The position numbers and the translations under genes were made by a program. 5,535 nt of DNA from a bacterium UBA6025 (GTDB taxonomy: Bacteria > Patescibacteriota > Saccharimonadia > Saccharimonadales > Saccharimonadaceae): the NCBI GenBank assembly GCA_002429375.1, contig DIZP01000030.1:13335-18869 (forward strand). The letters are read 5' to 3'. Each line of letters opens with the position of its first letter. Position 1 is the first letter of the stretch. The notes below the pieces were generated by a model. It was given only the letters and a program-made list of their open reading frames with translations. It searched no databases and was not told where the DNA came from. Positions 3,349 through 5,535 of this stretch are shown here, in pieces.

Positions 3349-5535
3349 ATGGCTGATGACTTTGCAGAATTTGTGGCACACCTTACCGATAACGCTCGGA
3401 CTAGCTTGCACCACGCCAATGTGATTGCTCAAGGCTACAGCAGTCCTTATATCGGGACGGAACATCTATTGCTCGGGGTATTAGCGCAAGGCTCGTCAGT
3501 GGGGGCAAAACTCCTCGCTGATGTCGGCGTGACTCTTGAACGTGCGCAGGTCGCACTCGACCTCGTGCCGCTGACAACGGTTATTGCCGTTGGGGCAAAA
3601 GGGCTGAGCGAAACAGCCAAACTTACTCTCAAAATGAGTTGGGAAATCGCCCAAGAATTTCATCAAGATTATTTAGGCACCGAACACATCCTGTACAGCA
3701 TGCTCAGTCAAAAAAACGCCCGCGCGACCGTCCTTCTGCGCGATATGAACATTGATACCGCCGAACTGGCAGCTGAGCTAGAAGAATTCTTCGATCGCCA
3801 GAACGAAATATACCAAGATCCTAGCGGTGCGCCGGGAACCGCCACAAAGAAGCAGACCCAACGCAAGGGTGCGCTCGAGATATACGGAACCGATCTAACC
3901 GCTCGCGCAAAGGCGGGGAAGCTTGACCCGGTTATTGGCAGGGACGCCGAGGAAGAGCGCATGGTGACAATCCTCAGTCGGCGAACAAAAAACAACCCTG
4001 TTCTGATCGGCGAGCCTGGCGTCGGTAAAACAGCCATTATCGAGGGATTAGCCCAGCGAATCGCCCGTGAGGACGTGCCCGATCACCTCCTCGACAAGCG
4101 GGTTGTGCAGCTAGATTTGGCCGGAATGATTGCAGGCACAAAGTACCGCGGCGAGTTCGAGGAACGGCTGAAAAAAGTCATAGCAGAACTGCAAGAGCAA
4201 AAAAATGTCATTATATTTATTGATGAGTTGCATCTTCTTGTTGGCGCGGGCGCCGCTGAAGGCGCACTCGACGCCGCTAATATTCTCAAACCAGCTCTCG
4301 CCCGCGGAGAGCTCCATCTGATCGGCGCGACGACGCTGGACGAATATCGTAAGCATATCGAAAAAGATACCGCGCTCGAGCGACGGCTACAAACGATTGT
4401 CGTGGCCGAGCCAAAACTGAAAGATACGATCGCCATCCTGAAGGGACTGCGTGGCCACTATGAAGCCCACCACGGGGTGAGCATTAGTGACGATGTGCTC
4501 GAAGACGCTGTCTATATGGCGGATCGTTACGTGAGCGAACGGTTTATGCCCGATAAAGCAATTGATGTCATCGATGAAGCGGCCGCTCTGGTGCGTGTCA
4601 AGTCTGGACACAAGCCCAGCAAAGTTCGCGATTACGTCAAGCAATTGAAAAACCTCAACGAAAAGATGGAAGAAGCGGTGTCGAGTGAGGACTACGAACG
4701 GGCCGCGCTATACAAGACGCGCATTAGCCAACTGTCGTCTCGTCTCGACGAAACCCGGGCTATTTCAGAAAAGAAAACACCTATCGCCTTGACCGGCGAG
4801 GATGTCGCCCATGCTATCGCCATGATGACGGGAATTCCTGTCAAGCGGGTTCAAAAATCAGAAGCCCGGCTGCTTCGTAACCTTGAAAAGCATCTTGAAA
4901 AATATATCATTGGCCAACGCGAGGCGATCGAAAAAGTGGCGAGTGCCATTCGCCGCAGTCGTAGTGGTGTCGCCAGCAAACAGCGGCCGATTGGCTCGTT
5001 CGTGTTCATGGGACCAACCGGCGTCGGAAAAACCGAACTGGCCAAAGTGTTGGCGCGAGAAGTCTTCGGCAGTGAGGACGCGCTGATAAAGATAGACATG
5101 AGTGAATTTGGTGAACGACATAATACGAGCCGCTTACTCGGTGCGCCAGCCGGCTATATCGGCTATGACGACGGTGGTCAGTTGACCGATAAGATTAAAC
5201 GCCAACCCTACAGTGTCGTCTTGTTCGATGAGATTGAAAAAGCTCACCCGGAAGTATTTCATCTGCTGTTGCAAATTCTCGAGGATGGCTCGCTAACGGA
5301 CGCAAAGGGGCACCGGGTAAACTTCAGCAACACGATCGTTATCCTGACAAGCAACCTGGGAGCGGATAGAATGATGAAAGAGTCGAGCCTCGGCTTTCAT
5401 GTGGCATCAAAGTCGGACGTCAAAAAACTCGACGTCGTTCACGACGAAAATGCGGTTGCGACCAAAGAGGCACTGTCGAAAATGATGCGTCCCGAGCTTA
5501 TCAATCGCTTTGATTCAATCGTGACCTTCCGCGCG
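3349..5535 (+). CDS. clpC: ClpC-type ATP-dependent Clp protease ATPase subunit, 3' end outside window
   Basis: Hexameric AAA+ unfoldase that threads damaged or tagged proteins into the ClpP peptidase. 729 codons are visible; about 80-100 C-terminal residues are cut by the window edge. Two N-domain repeats carry GTEH at 36-39 and 110-113. AAA+ module 1 has Walker A GEPGVGKT (221-228), pore loop AGTKYRG (262-268), Walker B IIFIDE (288-293) and LERR (343-346). A short middle domain with a UVR-type motif spans about 434-469. Module 2 has Walker A GPTGVGKT (555-562), pore loop GYIGY (602-606), Walker B VVLFDE (623-628), sensor N669 and arginine finger R720. The loop LGF (681-683) sits where ClpC docks to ClpP. 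The Walker lysines are 334 residues apart, as in ClpC and not in ClpB (about 400). The start could be ATG 3349 (preferred), ATG 3334 or TTG 3313, all in frame. CIRCE overlaps its promoter. No ctsR, mcsA or mcsB precedes it. Confidence 0.97.
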   Translation, partial: MADDFAEFVAHLTDNARTSLHHANVIAQGYSSPYIGTEHLLLGVLAQGSSVGAKLLADVGVTLERAQVALDLVPLTTVIAVGAKGLSETAKLTLKMSWEIAQEFHQDYLGTEHILYSMLSQKNARATVLLRDMNIDTAELAAELEEFFDRQNEIYQDPSGAPGTATKKQTQRKGALEIYGTDLTARAKAGKLDPVIGRDAEEERMVTILSRRTKNNPVLIGEPGVGKTAIIEGLAQRIAREDVPDHLLDKRVVQLDLAGMIAGTKYRGEFEERLKKVIAELQEQKNVIIFIDELHLLVGAGAAEGALDAANILKPALARGELHLIGATTLDEYRKHIEKDTALERRLQTIVVAEPKLKDTIAILKGLRGHYEAHHGVSISDDVLEDAVYMADRYVSERFMPDKAIDVIDEAAALVRVKSGHKPSKVRDYVKQLKNLNEKMEEAVSSEDYERAALYKTRISQLSSRLDETRAISEKKTPIALTGEDVAHAIAMMTGIPVKRVQKSEARLLRNLEKHLEKYIIGQREAIEKVASAIRRSRSGVASKQRPIGSFVFMGPTGVGKTELAKVLAREVFGSEDALIKIDMSEFGERHNTSRLLGAPAGYIGYDDGGQLTDKIKRQPYSVVLFDEIEKAHPEVFHLLLQILEDGSLTDAKGHRVNFSNTIVILTSNLGADRMMKESSLGFHVASKSDVKKLDVVHDENAVATKEALSKMMRPELINRFDSIVTFRA

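Noticed and set aside
3238..5121. Minus-strand and short plus-strand open frames across clpC
   Set aside because: The continuous plus-strand clpC frame explains the whole region with all Clp motifs in place; the others are shadows.
3349..5535. ClpB disaggregase instead of ClpC
   Set aside because: The middle domain is short with a UVR-type motif, the two Walker lysines are 334 residues apart, and an LGF ClpP-docking loop is present. ClpB has a longer middle domain and lacks that loop.

Overview
The window is a compact bacterial chromosome segment with four protein genes and short intergenic gaps (95, 85 and 130 bases). In order they are: the N-terminal two-fifths or so of an M1-family zinc aminopeptidase on the minus strand, a membrane-anchored or secreted DUF1524/HNH-type nuclease on the plus strand, nusA on the plus strand, and most of a clpC-type Clp ATPase on the plus strand that runs off the right end. 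All four read in the standard genetic code. No RNA gene, transposon, prophage or CRISPR array is visible.

Organism: GC content looks close to half. nusA stands without rimP or infB, clpC stands without ctsR/mcsA/mcsB and is preceded by a CIRCE element, and the genes are small and tightly packed. This is compatible with a Patescibacteria/CPR lineage such as Saccharibacteria. That assignment is inference; Actinobacteria or Chloroflexi relatives are not excluded. There is no TGA recoding in these genes, so nothing points to Absconditabacteria or Gracilibacteria.

Region 1-1300: the aminopeptidase and the nuclease are divergent. Each start codon sits exactly six bases downstream of a -10-like hexamer, and neither has a usable Shine-Dalgarno sequence, so both may be leaderless mRNAs. 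Between them lies a perfect 24-base tandem duplication, and a CCCTCT/AGAGGG inverted repeat brackets the aminopeptidase -10.

Region 1990-3218: nusA seems to have its own promoter. Its -35 is inside the end of the nuclease gene and its -10 is embedded in a 14-base perfect palindrome. A short GC-rich hairpin followed by six T lies between that promoter and the nusA ribosome binding site. This could be a read-through terminator of the nuclease gene or a NusA-sensitive attenuator controlling nusA itself.

Region 3219-5535: a perfect CIRCE operator (12-base arms, 9-base spacer) overlaps an extended -10 promoter in front of clpC. It predicts HrcA control of a ClpC unfoldase. That ClpC has both N-terminal repeats, both AAA+ modules, a UVR-type middle domain and an LGF loop for docking to ClpP.

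Taken together, the window holds housekeeping functions (peptide breakdown, transcription elongation and termination, heat-shock protein quality control) plus one cell-surface nuclease. I see no defence or mobile system. The novelty is in the regulatory sequences between the genes rather than in a new protein system.
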